Part shown: positions 15,811 through 25,630 of the stretch, in pieces
Layout: every line of letters starts with the position of its first letter
Position numbering within the stretch: position 1 is the first letter of the stretch
NCBI GenBank assembly: GCA_000990305.1
Contig: LBPR01000013.1
Coordinates: 1-38,614 of the forward strand
Direction: 5' to 3'
DNA: 38,614 bases
Origin: Candidatus Roizmanbacteria bacterium GW2011_GWC2_34_23
GTDB taxonomy: Bacteria > Patescibacteriota > Microgenomatia > UBA1406 > GWC2-37-13
The notes under the pieces: model-generated
The model's database searches: none
What the model was told of the DNA's origin: nothing
The model's input: the letters and a program-made list of their open reading frames with translations, nothing else
Translations under genes and position numbers: made by a program

Positions 15811-15840
15811 GTCATTCCCGCGCAGGCGGGAATCCAGACT
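15811..15840 (+). repeat. GTCATTCCCGCG palindromic repeat, copy 1
   Basis: ATTCCCGC and GCGGGAAT pair around CGCAG; followed by CCAGACTAAATATTCTTTA. Same orientation and flank as copy 2 at 28755, and same core as copy 3 at 34422. Lies between the small membrane protein and the PsbP-like gene. Confidence 0.85.
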
Positions 15841-15887
15841 AAATATTCTTTATTGTTTTAAATATATATGTATGTAATAATGAATTA

Positions 15888-16730
15888 ATGGACCCAACTC
15901 AAATTCCTGATTTTCAACCTAAACCAAACTATTTAAAAACAATTATTTTCTCAGTTTTAGTAATTATCACATTAGGATTAATCATCTATTTAATTTTTCA
16001 AAATCAAAAACTCCAAAAACAAGTTTTAAATCTACCAGTCTCCCCGACTATTAAAGTCCCGTCACCAACTCCAAAAACAATTTCCTCAATCTCTCTCCCT
16101 CTCGACGAAACGACGGAGTGGAAATCATATACTAATTCAATTCATGGAATTACGTTTAAATATCCTACGACTTGGCAAATTGATCAAAAAGGAGACCAAG
16201 ACCAATATAACGCACAGATTAATTTAATTAATGATCAAGCAAAAATAAAGATGTATTTTAATATGGATGGAATAGGTGGACAAGGTCAAACATATCAAGG
16301 AAAGTCGTTTATATTAGATGGAAACAATCTGTATCTCTATAAAAAAATAAGTGATTATGACAAAACTCAAATAGTAGGAATATCTACCTTACTTTATAAC
16401 ACTCTAGGTGTGTTTGAAGTTAACAAAAAAACTTATTCAATTACCCTTGCATATCCTGTAGGTTATGTTAAGGGAAACGCTTTAGAGAAAGATTTCGACC
16501 AAATCCTCTCGACTTTTAAGTTTACTGACAATACAAGTATTTGCGTTCCTTCTTACAAAGTTGAAACCAATTCTGTTGAACTAACTGCTGAACAAAATTA
16601 TTCTGTTCGTTGTACAGAACAACGTTCTGAAAAAGATTGTCTCTCTGTTGATATTTATAATCAAAAAGCTGATGATTTTAGTGTTCCAGATCAGATTTCA
16701 GATTGTATTTGGAAAAACCCAACCATATAG
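15888..16730 (+). CDS. Membrane-anchored PsbP-like domain protein
   Basis: 280 residues. A short Pro-rich N-terminus precedes one membrane helix (about 17-39, LKTIIFSVLVIITLGLIIYL). A Pro/Ser/Thr spacer follows, then a domain beginning YTNSIHGITFKYPTTWQID and ending FDQILSTFKF. This F-x-Y-P-x-x-W opening and I-L-S-T-F-x-F close are typical of PsbP/MOG1-like surface domains widespread in CPR lipoproteins and anchored proteins; no enzymatic role is known. A further Cys-containing C-terminal extension of about 60 residues (CVPSYKVE, CTEQRSEKDC) is unusual and may hold a disulfide. Decayed relatives of this gene lie at 17321 and 18463. Confidence 0.75.
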   Translation: MDPTQIPDFQPKPNYLKTIIFSVLVIITLGLIIYLIFQNQKLQKQVLNLPVSPTIKVPSPTPKTISSISLPLDETTEWKSYTNSIHGITFKYPTTWQIDQKGDQDQYNAQINLINDQAKIKMYFNMDGIGGQGQTYQGKSFILDGNNLYLYKKISDYDKTQIVGISTLLYNTLGVFEVNKKTYSITLAYPVGYVKGNALEKDFDQILSTFKFTDNTSICVPSYKVETNSVELTAEQNYSVRCTEQRSEKDCLSVDIYNQKADDFSVPDQISDCIWKNPTI

Positions 16731-16745
16731 AACTTTCTTTAAGTC

Positions 16746-16774
16746 TTGACATCTGTTATGTTAATTGTTATATT
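16746..16774 (+). promoter_or_regulatory. Promoter of the YefM/RelE-type toxin-antitoxin pair
   Basis: TTGACA (16746-16751), 17-nt spacer, TATATT (16769-16774); ATG at 16789. The spacer and leader are rich in TTAAT/ATTAC repeats of the kind antitoxins bind, and resemble the promoter of the second pair at 30173-30145. Confidence 0.65.
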
Positions 16775-16788
16775 ACTATTACATAATT

Positions 16789-17049
16789 ATGATAACTCTA
16801 AACAATATCAGCACCATTTCTGATCTAAGATTCAAAACAAAAAAGGTGATTAATAAAGCGGCTATTTCGCCAGTATTTCTATTTAATCGTAGCACTCCTA
16901 CAAGTGTGATTATCTCTTTTGAGAAATACCAGGAAATGACAGACGCTCTTGAAGACTATTACCTATCTTTAAAGGCTGAAGATTACGAAAAGGAAAATAA
17001 AGATCAGATTAAGTGGATCTCTCACAAAGAAATAAAAAAACATGTATAA
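16789..17049 (+). CDS. Type II antitoxin, Phd/YefM family
   Basis: 86 residues. ISTISDLRFKTKKVINKA is the N-terminal DNA-binding start of Phd/YefM antitoxins (prevent-host-death fold). STPTSVIISFEKYQEMTDAL is the matching beta hairpin and helix, and the flexible Glu/Lys-rich C-terminus binds the toxin. Start ATG 16789 is preferred to the track's TTG 16765, which lies within the promoter spacer. It overlaps the toxin gene by 8 nt. Autoregulation through the promoter is likely from family knowledge. Confidence 0.88.
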   Translation: MITLNNISTISDLRFKTKKVINKAAISPVFLFNRSTPTSVIISFEKYQEMTDALEDYYLSLKAEDYEKENKDQIKWISHKEIKKHV

Positions 17050-17302
17050 ATTGGTTTATCATCCAAGAGTCTTCAAATTTTTAACAAAAATATCTAAGAA
17101 GGAAGCTAAAAGGATTGTAGAGAAAATTGAAATTTTGGATAAAAACCCTTTATCTGAAGAATTAAACGTAAAAAAACTTGCCTCAACAAAAAGAAGTTTT
17201 CGCTTGCGGATTGGAAATTTCAGAGTAATTTTTGAAGTTGATTTTGAAAACAAAATTATCTACATTCACGATGTTGGATTTCGAGGAAGTATTTATCAAT
17301 AA
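17042..17302 (+). CDS. RelE/ParE superfamily toxin
   Basis: 86 residues, the usual size. YKLVYHPRVFKFLTKISKKE is the N-terminal strand and helix of RelE-type toxins. The end (KKLASTKRSFRLRIGNFRVIFEVD ... IIYIHDVGFRGSIY) carries the conserved R-L-R-x-G-x-x-R core and final I-x-x-V-x-x-R. RelE members cut mRNA at the ribosome, ParE members hit gyrase. The close fit to R-x-G-x-[FY]-R-V-I-F and the YefM-type partner favour an mRNA interferase, but the sub-family is inferred. It overlaps its antitoxin by 8 nt. Confidence 0.9.
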   Translation: MYKLVYHPRVFKFLTKISKKEAKRIVEKIEILDKNPLSEELNVKKLASTKRSFRLRIGNFRVIFEVDFENKIIYIHDVGFRGSIYQ

Positions 17303-17320
17303 TCTGATAGAATAAAATTA

Positions 17321-17495
17321 ATGGGCCCAATTCAACCCCCAACCCAAGAACCTGTTCAAAGTTCACCTGAAATTAATGTTCCACAAAGTAAACCAAACTA
17401 TTTGATAGTAATTATTTTTTTAGTTTTAGGAATTATCTTATTAACTTCAATAATTTTCTAACCAAATCCTCTCGACTTTTCAATTTCTAAAATGA
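17321..17495 (+). pseudogene. Decayed relative of the PsbP-like gene (N-terminal helix plus C-terminal tail)
   Basis: From ATG 17321 the 46-codon frame reads MGPIQPPTQEPVQ ... SKPNYLIVIIFLVLGIILL, clearly like the start of the 15888 gene (DPTQIPDFQPKPNYLKTIIF). It ends at TAA 17459-17461. Directly after, ACCAAATCCTCTCGACTTTT (17461 on) matches the 3' end of the PsbP-like domain and in another frame reads QILSTFQFLK then TGA. The domain body, some 500 nt, is missing. An internal deletion of a tandem copy explains this best. Confidence 0.75.
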
Positions 17496-17522
17496 TCCCG
17501 CGAAGTTTTAACGAAGTGGGAT
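17495..17522. repeat. GCGAAG...CGAAGT hairpin, copy 2
   Basis: ATCCC-GCGAAG-TTTTAA-CGAAGT-GGGAT. Same inner words as the element between dnaG and rpoD, but a different outer stem. It lies just after the decayed PsbP-like copy. Confidence 0.65.
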
Positions 17523-17550
17523 AAGTTTGTCGATTAATTCTTCTTTGATG

Positions 17551-17556
17551 TATAAT
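17551..17556 (+). promoter_or_regulatory. -10 box of the AbiEii-type pair
   Basis: Perfect TATAAT, 6 nt before the ATG at 17563, with a weak -35 (TTGTCG, 17527-17532, 18-nt spacer). Leaderless arrangement. Confidence 0.5.
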
Positions 17557-17562
17557 TAGTTT

Positions 17563-17844
17563 ATGAAATCTGATTTATTTAAACAATTGGTTTGGGACTA
17601 TAATTTAACTCAAGATGAATTTGAGGCGATTTTACATGGAAAGAAAGTTCTGGGAAATATGAACCAAAGCTGGGCAATTGTCAGGGTTTTGGAAAACTTA
17701 AATTATTATGACGCTATGAACCTAATAACATTGAACATGTTGAGAGATAATTGGAGTAAAGTTAAAGGTCAATTATTTAACAATTCCATTAGAAATGGCT
17801 ATGAATTCTTATTACAACGATACCCTGTATCCATTACAGAATAA
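17563..17844 (+). CDS. Small partner (putative antitoxin) of an AbiEii-like nucleotidyltransferase
   Basis: 93 residues, mostly helical: LVWDYNLTQDEFEAILHGKK, then SWAIVRVLENLNYYDAMNLI and a C-terminal IRNGYEFLLQRYP. It is much smaller than classical AbiEi antitoxins, which have a winged helix plus a C-terminal domain. The W-D-Y ... W-A-I-x-R-V-L-E ... Y-x-D-A pattern reminds me of short helical proteins often found beside AbiEii-type enzymes, but I cannot name the family with certainty. It overlaps the toxin gene by 50 nt, so the two are coupled; the antitoxin role is inferred from that. Confidence 0.7.
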   Translation: MKSDLFKQLVWDYNLTQDEFEAILHGKKVLGNMNQSWAIVRVLENLNYYDAMNLITLNMLRDNWSKVKGQLFNNSIRNGYEFLLQRYPVSITE

Positions 17845-18451
17845 GGTACTAAAACTAATTGATGAACTCCAAACATCATTTTACTTGACTGGCGGCACCG
17901 CACTTTCCCGATGTTATTTTAATCACCGGTATTCTGATGATTTAGACTTTTTTGTAAATAAGGATTTAAATTTTGCTAAAGCATCTGAACAAATATTATC
18001 CAATTTAATGAAAAATTTTGAAGTAGAAATAATTATTAAAACAGAAAGTTACATTTCAATAAAAGTTGATAAAATATTAAAAATTGATTTGGTAAATGAT
18101 GTGCAGTTTAGATATGGCGAGCTCAAAAAAAAGATAATTTTTTCAAATGTAGATAATGTAAAAAATATTTTGTCAAATAAGTTATCAGCTTTGATAAGTC
18201 GTGATGAAGCTAAAGATGTTGTAGATATTTGGGTAATTGCAAAAAATAATAAGATTGATTGGAAAGATATATTTCTTTCCGCAAATTCAAAGGCGGTTGG
18301 CATATTTCCTCCAGATATTGCAAAAAGATTAATCGAATTTCCGATTGTACTGTTAGATCGTATTAAATGGGTTGAAAACAAAAAACCAACTATTAAGGAT
18401 TTTCAAACCGATCTTAATTCAATCTGCGATTCATTGCTTGCAATAAAATAA
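17795..18451 (+). CDS. Nucleotidyltransferase, AbiEii/AbiGii toxin family
   Basis: 218 residues. FYLTGGTALSRCYFNHRYSD followed by DLDFF is the polymerase-beta type active site of this family (GG-x-[AT] ... DxDF). The second half (NKLSALISRDEAKDVVDIWV) has the conserved K-[L]-x-A-[L]-x-x-R-x-x-x-[KR]-D-[V]-x-D pattern. Family members use NTPs to modify RNA, tRNA in characterised cases, and act as toxins or in phage defence. The small upstream gene is the presumed antitoxin. ATG 17801 is an alternative start two codons in. The pair lies between two leftover ends of PsbP-like genes, suggesting that it was inserted there. Confidence 0.9.
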   Translation: MAMNSYYNDTLYPLQNKVLKLIDELQTSFYLTGGTALSRCYFNHRYSDDLDFFVNKDLNFAKASEQILSNLMKNFEVEIIIKTESYISIKVDKILKIDLVNDVQFRYGELKKKIIFSNVDNVKNILSNKLSALISRDEAKDVVDIWVIAKNNKIDWKDIFLSANSKAVGIFPPDIAKRLIEFPIVLLDRIKWVENKKPTIKDFQTDLNSICDSLLAIK

Positions 18452-18462
18452 TTATTAATTAT

Positions 18463-18504
18463 GACCAAATCCTCTCGACTTTTAAGTTTGTGGGTGAAAA
18501 TTAA
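18463..18504 (+). pseudogene. 3' remnant of a PsbP-like gene
   Basis: The 27 bases from GACCAAATCCTCTCGACTTT onward are identical to 16497-16523 in the intact gene and in frame read DQILSTFKFVGEN then TAA, a natural end for this domain. Nothing of the 5' part remains upstream, where the AbiEii-type gene lies. Confidence 0.72.
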
Positions 18505-18511
18505 ATACCGT

Positions 18512-18540
18512 TTGACTTTACTTATTGCGTTTTGTATGAT
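18512..18540 (+). promoter_or_regulatory. Promoter of the rpoB operon
   Basis: TTGACT (18512-18517), exactly 17 nt, TATGAT (18535-18540). The start codon of rpoB is 74 nt downstream, so unlike most genes here this transcript has a real leader. Confidence 0.7.
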
Positions 18541-18557
18541 ATATTAGTTTTTTTACT

Positions 18558-18582
18558 CCCCGTCTTGGATAGTGGGGTTTTT
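18558..18582 (+). terminator. Hairpin plus T-run in the rpoB leader (possible attenuator)
   Basis: CCCCGT pairs with GTGGGG (with two G-T pairs) around an 8-nt loop and is followed by TTTTT. It lies downstream of the rpoB promoter and upstream of its ATG, so it could attenuate the whole RNA polymerase-ribosomal protein operon. It could also be the terminator of the upstream island, kept inside the leader. Confidence 0.5.
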
Positions 18583-18614
18583 GTTGTTAACAAAATATTA
18601 TTTCCATCTACTCG

Positions 18615-21600
18615 ATGAGCAAAACTGTTAAATCAAGCATTTTACCCCACAAAAGTTTATTCCTCGGAAGGAAAGACGAACTACTTGAAAATTTTAATTT
18701 AATAGAAGTCCAAAAAAATTCTTGGGCTGAATTTACCGATGTCCGATTAAAAGAAATCTTTAATGAATTCTTTCCTATTGACGACTATACGAAAAAAAAG
18801 TTTACTATCTATTTTGAAGACCTATATTTTGGTGAACCACGATATGATATTGATCTCTGTCACAAGAAAAAATTAACTTACGATACTCCTGTTTATTTGA
18901 AATTAAGATTGGTTAACAAAAAAACTAACAGCGAAAAAAAACAAGATATATATTTCTTCAATCTTCCTAAGATGACGAATCGAGGCACTTTTATTATCAA
19001 CGGAATTGAAAGAGCCATTATCAATCAAATTGTCCGTTCCCCCGGAGTTTATTTTACCGCTGAAATTGACAAAACAACTGGATTAACTTTATATAACGCA
19101 GAAATAAGACCATATATTGGAGCCTGGCTTGATATGACAATTAATAAAAATGGCTTAGTTGAAATGAAGATTAATAAAAAAAGAAAATTTTTATCGACAG
19201 TTTTTCTTAAAATATTTGAAAATGATTCGGAATCAGACATTATTAATTATTTTTCTGACATTGATAGAAGTTTAGTCGAAAAATATCTCATTCCTACTCT
19301 TAAAAAAGATCAAACAAAAGGTAAGGACGATGCTGTTTTGGAAATTTATCGAAAAATTCGACCAGGTGAGCCTCTTATTTTGGAAAATGCTTATGAAACA
19401 ATAAATAATCTTTTATTCAATCAAAAAAGATATTCACTTGCCGACGTCGGACGATATAAAATTAATAAAAAATTAGGATTAAATATCGAAATAAAAAAAG
19501 AAAATCGTTTGTTAACTAAGGAAGATATTATTGCCTCTATTAAATATCTCCTTAACTTAACAAAAAATAAGGGCGAGTTTGACGATATTGATCATTTAGG
19601 CAATCGAAGACTCCGAACAGTTGGAGAATTAATCAGCCTATACGGAATCAGGGTTGGAATGGTTCGGGTTGAGCGAGAAATAAAAGAAAGAATGAGTTTG
19701 ATATCTGGTGAAGAATTAAATGTTTTGCCAAGCCAGGTAGTTAATTCAAAACCATTGATCGTCGCTATTAATTCATTTTATAGAACCAGCCAATTATCTA
19801 CTATCGTTGATCAAACTAATCCATTATCAGAGCTTGATAATTTGAGAAGAATTACAGTCGGAGGCCCCGGTGGAATTGAAAAAGAAAGAGCTTCCTTTTC
19901 AATTCGTGATATTTCTTCTTCTCAATACGGAAGAATTTGTCCAATCAGAAGTCCAGAAGGGCCAAATATTGGCGTTGTCACCTATATGGCTCTTTATGCT
20001 AAAGTAAACAAATATGGTTTTTTGGAAACTCCTTATAAAAAATTAGTTAAAGAAAAAGGTGGAAGTAAATTAAAAGTAAAAATATCAGATGAAATCGTTT
20101 ATTTACAGGCCGATGATGAAGAAAAATATTACATTACTTCAGGGGACGTTAATACGGACGAGAAAGGTTATTTAACCGATCAAATGGTCACAGCCCGTCA
20201 CGAAGGCGACTTGATTGAAACGTTGGTTGAAAAAATTGACCTAATAGATGTTTCTCCCCGTCAAGTATTAGGGGCATCGGCTTCTCTTATTCCCTTTCTT
20301 CAAAATGATGATGCCTCGAGAGCTTTGATGGGCTCACACATGCAATGTCAAGCCGTACCTTTAATAAATCCTGAGGCACCAATCGTTGGAACTGGACTAG
20401 AAGAAAAAGTCAGCATTGCCTTAGGGAGAACCATAAAAGCGTCGGAAGACGGTGTTGTAAAATACGTTGACGGACAGAAAATAGTTTACAAAGGAAAAAG
20501 TGGTAAAACTTATGAATATAACTTAGAAAGATTTACTCGAACCAATAAAAATGTTTCTTTTGATCAAAGACCAAAAGTTAGCCAGGATCAAAAAGTAAAA
20601 AAAGGTGAGATAATCATTGACGGTCCTTCAACCGATAAAGGCCGTTTGGCTTTAGGAAAAAACTTGTTAGTTGCATATTCTTCCTTGAATGGATTAGGCT
20701 ACGAAGATGGTTTTGTTATTTCTGACAGGTTGGTCAAAGAAGATGTTCTTAGTTCAATTACAATGGAAGAGTTCATTGCCGACGTCATCGATACTAAGCT
20801 TGGACCGGAAGAACTTACCCGAGATATACCAAATGTTCGTGAGGAAATTCTTCAAAATCTGGATAAAGATGGATTGGTTACTATTGGTACTGAAGTAAAA
20901 GGTGGAGATGTTTTGGTCGGTAAAGTTGCCCCGAAGGGCGAAAAAGAGTTAACCGCAGAAGAACGACTGCTTCGTGCAATTTTCGGGGAAAAAGCCAAAG
21001 ACATTAAAGATACGTCACTCCGAATTCCTTACGGAAAAAGAGGATCAGTTATTGATATCGAAACTATTAATGGTAAAAAGGATCCAAATGAACTTGAGCC
21101 AAGCGTATTGCAAAGAATTATTGTTAATACCGCTCAACTGCGAAAAATAACCGTTGGAGATAAATTGGCAGGACGACACGGAAACAAGGGTGTTATTTCA
21201 AAAATTCTTCCTGCTTGGGACATGCCTTATCTTGAAGACGGAACACCAGTTGATGTTATCTTATCCCCTCTTTCAATTCTTTCCCGTATGAATTTGGGTC
21301 AGTTGTTTGAAAATCTTATGGGGGTAATTGCCAAACATACAAATACGAATATTTCTATTCCAGTTTTTGAAAAAATTAAAGAAGATTTCATTTCTAACGA
21401 ACTCCGAAAATCAGGACTGCCGATTGATAATAAAGTAACTTTATTTGATGGACAAACAGGTTTACCTTATGAACGAAAGGCGCTAGTTGGAACAAGTTAT
21501 ATTATCAAGCTAATTCACATGATTGAAGATAAGTTCCATGCCCGATCAGTCGGACCTTACTCTTTAGTCACTCAACAGCCATTGGGAGGAAAATCACAAT

Positions 21601-21833
21601 TAGGAGGACAAAGATTTGGAGAGATGGAGGTTTGGGCTCTTGAATCACATCGAGTACCATACACGCTCCAGGAATTATTAACAATAAAAAGTGACGATGT
21701 TCGTGGACGAACTAAAGCTTTTGAATCAATCATTAAAGGTATTGATATTCCTCAATCATCGGTTCCGGAATCATTTCATGTTTTGGTAAAAGAGTTAAAT
21801 GCATTAGGATTGTCAATTGATTACGCTAAATAA
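18615..21833 (+). CDS. rpoB: RNA polymerase beta subunit
   Basis: Core RNA polymerase subunit, 1072 residues, compact compared with about 1340 in E. coli. Landmarks in order: N-terminal lobe with [20 protein letters not shown]; the fork/rifampicin region near residue 391-430 ([16 protein letters not shown], then [17 protein letters not shown] and [12 protein letters not shown]); the [13 protein letters not shown] segment; [20 protein letters not shown]; the catalytic-centre segment [15 protein letters not shown]; and the C-terminal clamp [20 protein letters not shown]. Several classical rifampicin-contact positions differ from E. coli (His526 is Asn, Ser531 is Thr, Leu533 is Gly). rpoC follows 2 nt after the stop. 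Confidence 0.99.
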   Translation: MSKTVKSSILPHKSLFLGRKDELLENFNLIEVQKNSWAEFTDVRLKEIFNEFFPIDDYTKKKFTIYFEDLYFGEPRYDIDLCHKKKLTYDTPVYLKLRLVNKKTNSEKKQDIYFFNLPKMTNRGTFIINGIERAIINQIVRSPGVYFTAEIDKTTGLTLYNAEIRPYIGAWLDMTINKNGLVEMKINKKRKFLSTVFLKIFENDSESDIINYFSDIDRSLVEKYLIPTLKKDQTKGKDDAVLEIYRKIRPGEPLILENAYETINNLLFNQKRYSLADVGRYKINKKLGLNIEIKKENRLLTKEDIIASIKYLLNLTKNKGEFDDIDHLGNRRLRTVGELISLYGIRVGMVRVEREIKERMSLISGEELNVLPSQVVNSKPLIVAINSFYRTSQLSTIVDQTNPLSELDNLRRITVGGPGGIEKERASFSIRDISSSQYGRICPIRSPEGPNIGVVTYMALYAKVNKYGFLETPYKKLVKEKGGSKLKVKISDEIVYLQADDEEKYYITSGDVNTDEKGYLTDQMVTARHEGDLIETLVEKIDLIDVSPRQVLGASASLIPFLQNDDASRALMGSHMQCQAVPLINPEAPIVGTGLEEKVSIALGRTIKASEDGVVKYVDGQKIVYKGKSGKTYEYNLERFTRTNKNVSFDQRPKVSQDQKVKKGEIIIDGPSTDKGRLALGKNLLVAYSSLNGLGYEDGFVISDRLVKEDVLSSITMEEFIADVIDTKLGPEELTRDIPNVREEILQNLDKDGLVTIGTEVKGGDVLVGKVAPKGEKELTAEERLLRAIFGEKAKDIKDTSLRIPYGKRGSVIDIETINGKKDPNELEPSVLQRIIVNTAQLRKITVGDKLAGRHGNKGVISKILPAWDMPYLEDGTPVDVILSPLSILSRMNLGQLFENLMGVIAKHTNTNISIPVFEKIKEDFISNELRKSGLPIDNKVTLFDGQTGLPYERKALVGTSYIIKLIHMIEDKFHARSVGPYSLVTQQPLGGKSQLGGQRFGEMEVWALESHRVPYTLQELLTIKSDDVRGRTKAFESIIKGIDIPQSSVPESFHVLVKELNALGLSIDYAK

Positions 21834-21835
21834 TT

Positions 21836-24800
21836 ATGGAAGATATAAATACTGTTGATTTTTCCGGACTCCGAATTACTTTTGCCTCCCCTGAGACGAT
21901 TATTAAATGGTCTCACGGAGAAGTTATTAAACCGGAAACTATCAACTATCGAACCTTTAGAGCTGAAAAAGACGGTCTCTTTGATGAAAGAATTTTTGGA
22001 CCGACAAAAGATTATGAATGTTATTGCGGAAAATATAAAAGAATGCGTTATAAGGGAATTGTTTGTGACCGCTGTGGAGTCGAGATTACTACTTCGGCCG
22101 TTCGAAGAGAGAGAATGGGTCATATTAAATTAGCTTCCCCTATTGCTCATATTTGGTATTTTAAAGGAACATCATCAACGCTAAGTATTATTTTGGACGT
22201 CCCTCCACAAGCCTTGGAAAGAGTTATTTATTATGCGCTTTACTTAGTCAAAGAAGTTGATAAAGATAATCAAAAAAAGACTTTGAAAACTATTGATGAA
22301 CTACAAAAAGACGAGTTAAAAAAAATTGAGGAAGATTTTGTTATTAAGGAAGAGGAAATCAATAAAAACTTTGAAAAACAATATCAACTTCTCGAGAAAA
22401 AAATCACTCATAAAGAACAATGGGAAATTGCTAAACAAGAAGTTGAATTTAAAAAGCGAGAGCAATTGAAGTTGTTATCAAATGAACAAACTGATACAAA
22501 AACCAAAAAATCTGCCTATTTTGAAAGGGTATCTAAAATTGCCCGATCAATCAGACCTTTTGATGTTATTGAAGAGGATGACTATTTATTTTTTAAAGAC
22601 AACAACGTTGCCGACTTTTTAAGCGTTGGTATGGGTTCGGAAGTTTTGTATGAGATTCTTTCGAACTTCGACCTTGTCAAACAATATGCCCGAACTTTAG
22701 AACTCTTAAATGAGGCAAAGGGAGATAAAAGGAATAAACTTCTTAAAAAAGCCCGAGTTCTTGAAGCCTTTATTAAAGCAAAAATTGATCCTAAGTGGAT
22801 TGTTCTAACCGTTCTTCCTGTTATCCCCCCAGATCTTCGTCCGGTAGTTCAATTACCGGGAGGAAAATTTGCCACTTCTGATTTAAATGATTTTTATCGA
22901 CGTGTTATTAATCGCAATAATCGTCTAAAACAGTTAATTGATCTTGGAGCTCCCGAAATTATTTTAAGAAATGAAAAAAGAATGCTTCAAGAAGCGGTTG
23001 ACTCATTAATTGATCTACAAAAATCTCGAGGTAAAAGTCGTTCAACTGGATCCAATACAAAAATACAAAAATCTTTATCTGATATTTTGAGAGGGAAACA
23101 AGGTCGATTTAGACAAAATTTATTAGGAAAAAGGGTTGATTATTCCGGTCGTTCAACCATTGTTGTTGGTCCAGAATTAAAACTTAATCAATGTGGTTTG
23201 CCACGAGAAATGGCATTGGAATTATTTAAACCATATCTCTTGCATGAAATTATTATTCGAGGTTTGGCCCCAAATATTAAGAGCGCTAAATTATTCCTGG
23301 AAAAAAAGGACACTGTTGTCTATGATATTTTGGAAGAAATTACTAAAGATCATCCAGTTCTTCTTAACCGTGCTCCGACTTTGCATAAACTTTCTATCTT
23401 AGGTTTTTATCCTGTTCTTACAGATGATAATGCCATAAAACTTCACCCAGCTGTTTGTTCCGGATATAATGCTGATTTCGATGGAGATGCTATGGGTGTA
23501 TTTTTACCATTATCCAAAATGGCAATCGATGAAGTTAAACAAAGAATGTTCCCTTACCATAATTTACTCAAACCATCTGATGGCTCACCTATCGTTCTTC
23601 CAAACAAAGAAATGGCTCTTGGTTGTTATTATTTAACAACGATTGATAGCCACATGGAAACTGAAAATTCTGAAGATTTAAAATTTTTTGCCACCGAAAA
23701 TGAAGCGATGAGATTTCAGGCGATTGGCAAAATTAAACTTCGTCAACCTATAAATGTTGGAGTTAATGGCAAAATAATTAAGACGACTGTTGGTCGGATA
23801 ATCTTTAATCAAGCTTTGCCTTTAGAACTTCGATTTGTGAATAGCGAAGTCAAAGCTTCTGATTTAAAAAATATTGTTGTTGCCGCCATGAAATTATTTG
23901 AAAATGAAAAAGTTGGAGAATTAATTGATAAATTAAAAGAGATTGGTTTCTGGGCTTCCACAATTGCCGGCGGACTATCTCTTTCAATTTTTGACTGTCA
24001 AATAATTCCGGAAAAAAACAAGATTATTAACGAAACTGAAGATGAAATTAAAAAAATTACAAAAAATTTTGAACAAGGCTTATTAACATCGGAGGAAAAA
24101 AGACGTTATTCAAATAAACTTTGGATTGATGTCACAGAAAAATTAGCTGATAAAACTTGGAATGCCTTGGACGAAGAAAACCCGGTGAAAATAATTATTA
24201 AATCAGGAGGTGCTAGAGCTTCAAAAGAACAGTTAAAGCAGTTGGCAGCTATGAAGGGACTCGTCGTTGACCCGATGGGAAAAATTATCGAAGTACCAAC
24301 TAAATCTAACTACCGCCAAGGTCTATCTATTTTTGAATATGTTATTTCTGCTCGAGGCGCTCGAAAAGGTTTGACCGATTCAGCTTTGAAAACTGCTGAC
24401 GCCGGATATTTAACCCGTAGACTTGTTGATACATCTCACGATATGATTGTTCGTGAAGAAGATTGTCAGGTTAAGGAAGGATTAACAATCTCAACCACAA
24501 TGTCTCGAGGAGAAAAATTTAAAGAGAGAATTAAAAATCGTTTTATCCTCAATGATCTATTAAATGAAAATAAAGAGGTTATTATTAAAGCAAATGAATT
24601 GATCGATAATGAAAAAATAGCTTTAATGGAAAAAAATAATATTAATAAAATTGTTGTTCGTTCACCTCTTTATTGTGCTTCCCCCTACGGAGTCTGTCAA
24701 AAATGTTACGGAACAGATTTATCAACAAATAGAATTGTAGAAATTGGGGTTCCGGTTGGAGTCATGGCTGCTCAATCAATTGGAGAACCAGGGACTCAGT

Positions 24801-25630
24801 TAACAATGAGAGTTAGGCATTTTGGGGGAATCGTTATTTCCGACGTGACTCAAGGATTACCACGAGTTGAAGAACTATTTGAAACTCGAACACCTAAAAC
24901 CGTTTCACCAATTGCGGAAATTGCGGGTAAAGTTGCAATTGTTGAAGATACGGAGAAGGAGATTTATGATATTACAATATCTGCTCTCAATAAAGAATCA
25001 ACTATTCAAGAACAAAAATTCACAATTCCAAAAGCTCAAAAACTAAAAATTAAAGATGGTGATTTGATAAGTTTAGGAACTCCTTTGTCTGAAGGTTATC
25101 TTGACATTGATGATGTCTTAGCTATTAAAGGCTTAAGATCCGCTCAGATTTATTTGTTAGATGAAATTCAAGATGTATACGAATCTCAAGGAATTGCCAT
25201 TCATGATAAGCATTTTGAAGTTATTATTCGAAAAATGAGTGATAAAGTTATTATTGAAGATGAGGGCGATACCTCCCTGATTAAAGACGAAGTTGTTTCA
25301 AAAATTCGTTTTACTGAAGAAAATAAAAGAGTTTTGTCAAAGGGAGAGCGACCTGCTTCTGGAAAAGTTTCAATTCTTGGCATAACTCGCGCCGCCATTC
25401 ATACTGATTCTTGGCTATCGGCCGCCTCATTTGAACAGACAACTACAGTTCTTTCCAGCGCCGCTATTAAAGGTCAAACAGATTACTTGTTAGGACTGAA
25501 AGAAAATGTTATAATTGGCAGATTAATTCCCGTCACGAGCGAGTTAATTAGTAAATATTACGGTAAATTTGCAAATCAATATGCCAACAATCAACCAACT
25601 GATAAAAAGGAAGAGAAAAAACAGGATTAA
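21836..25630 (+). CDS. rpoC: RNA polymerase beta' subunit
   Basis: Catalytic core subunit, 1264 residues. The N-terminal zinc ribbon ([20 protein letters not shown]) is at about 62-80. A coiled-coil clamp with a Lys/Glu-rich stretch follows (about 155-220), then the sigma-binding helices. The Mg-binding loop [14 protein letters not shown] at about 545 has Ala where most have Gln. The second zinc site is formed by Cys in REEDCQV and [17 protein letters not shown] near 943-959. The bridge/trigger region follows ([20 protein letters not shown]), then the C-terminal [20 protein letters not shown]. Its 3' end overlaps rpsL by 50 nt in another frame, tying transcription and ribosomal genes closely together. 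Confidence 0.99.
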   Translation: MEDINTVDFSGLRITFASPETIIKWSHGEVIKPETINYRTFRAEKDGLFDERIFGPTKDYECYCGKYKRMRYKGIVCDRCGVEITTSAVRRERMGHIKLASPIAHIWYFKGTSSTLSIILDVPPQALERVIYYALYLVKEVDKDNQKKTLKTIDELQKDELKKIEEDFVIKEEEINKNFEKQYQLLEKKITHKEQWEIAKQEVEFKKREQLKLLSNEQTDTKTKKSAYFERVSKIARSIRPFDVIEEDDYLFFKDNNVADFLSVGMGSEVLYEILSNFDLVKQYARTLELLNEAKGDKRNKLLKKARVLEAFIKAKIDPKWIVLTVLPVIPPDLRPVVQLPGGKFATSDLNDFYRRVINRNNRLKQLIDLGAPEIILRNEKRMLQEAVDSLIDLQKSRGKSRSTGSNTKIQKSLSDILRGKQGRFRQNLLGKRVDYSGRSTIVVGPELKLNQCGLPREMALELFKPYLLHEIIIRGLAPNIKSAKLFLEKKDTVVYDILEEITKDHPVLLNRAPTLHKLSILGFYPVLTDDNAIKLHPAVCSGYNADFDGDAMGVFLPLSKMAIDEVKQRMFPYHNLLKPSDGSPIVLPNKEMALGCYYLTTIDSHMETENSEDLKFFATENEAMRFQAIGKIKLRQPINVGVNGKIIKTTVGRIIFNQALPLELRFVNSEVKASDLKNIVVAAMKLFENEKVGELIDKLKEIGFWASTIAGGLSLSIFDCQIIPEKNKIINETEDEIKKITKNFEQGLLTSEEKRRYSNKLWIDVTEKLADKTWNALDEENPVKIIIKSGGARASKEQLKQLAAMKGLVVDPMGKIIEVPTKSNYRQGLSIFEYVISARGARKGLTDSALKTADAGYLTRRLVDTSHDMIVREEDCQVKEGLTISTTMSRGEKFKERIKNRFILNDLLNENKEVIIKANELIDNEKIALMEKNNINKIVVRSPLYCASPYGVCQKCYGTDLSTNRIVEIGVPVGVMAAQSIGEPGTQLTMRVRHFGGIVISDVTQGLPRVEELFETRTPKTVSPIAEIAGKVAIVEDTEKEIYDITISALNKESTIQEQKFTIPKAQKLKIKDGDLISLGTPLSEGYLDIDDVLAIKGLRSAQIYLLDEIQDVYESQGIAIHDKHFEVIIRKMSDKVIIEDEGDTSLIKDEVVSKIRFTEENKRVLSKGERPASGKVSILGITRAAIHTDSWLSAASFEQTTTVLSSAAIKGQTDYLLGLKENVIIGRLIPVTSELISKYYGKFANQYANNQPTDKKEEKKQD

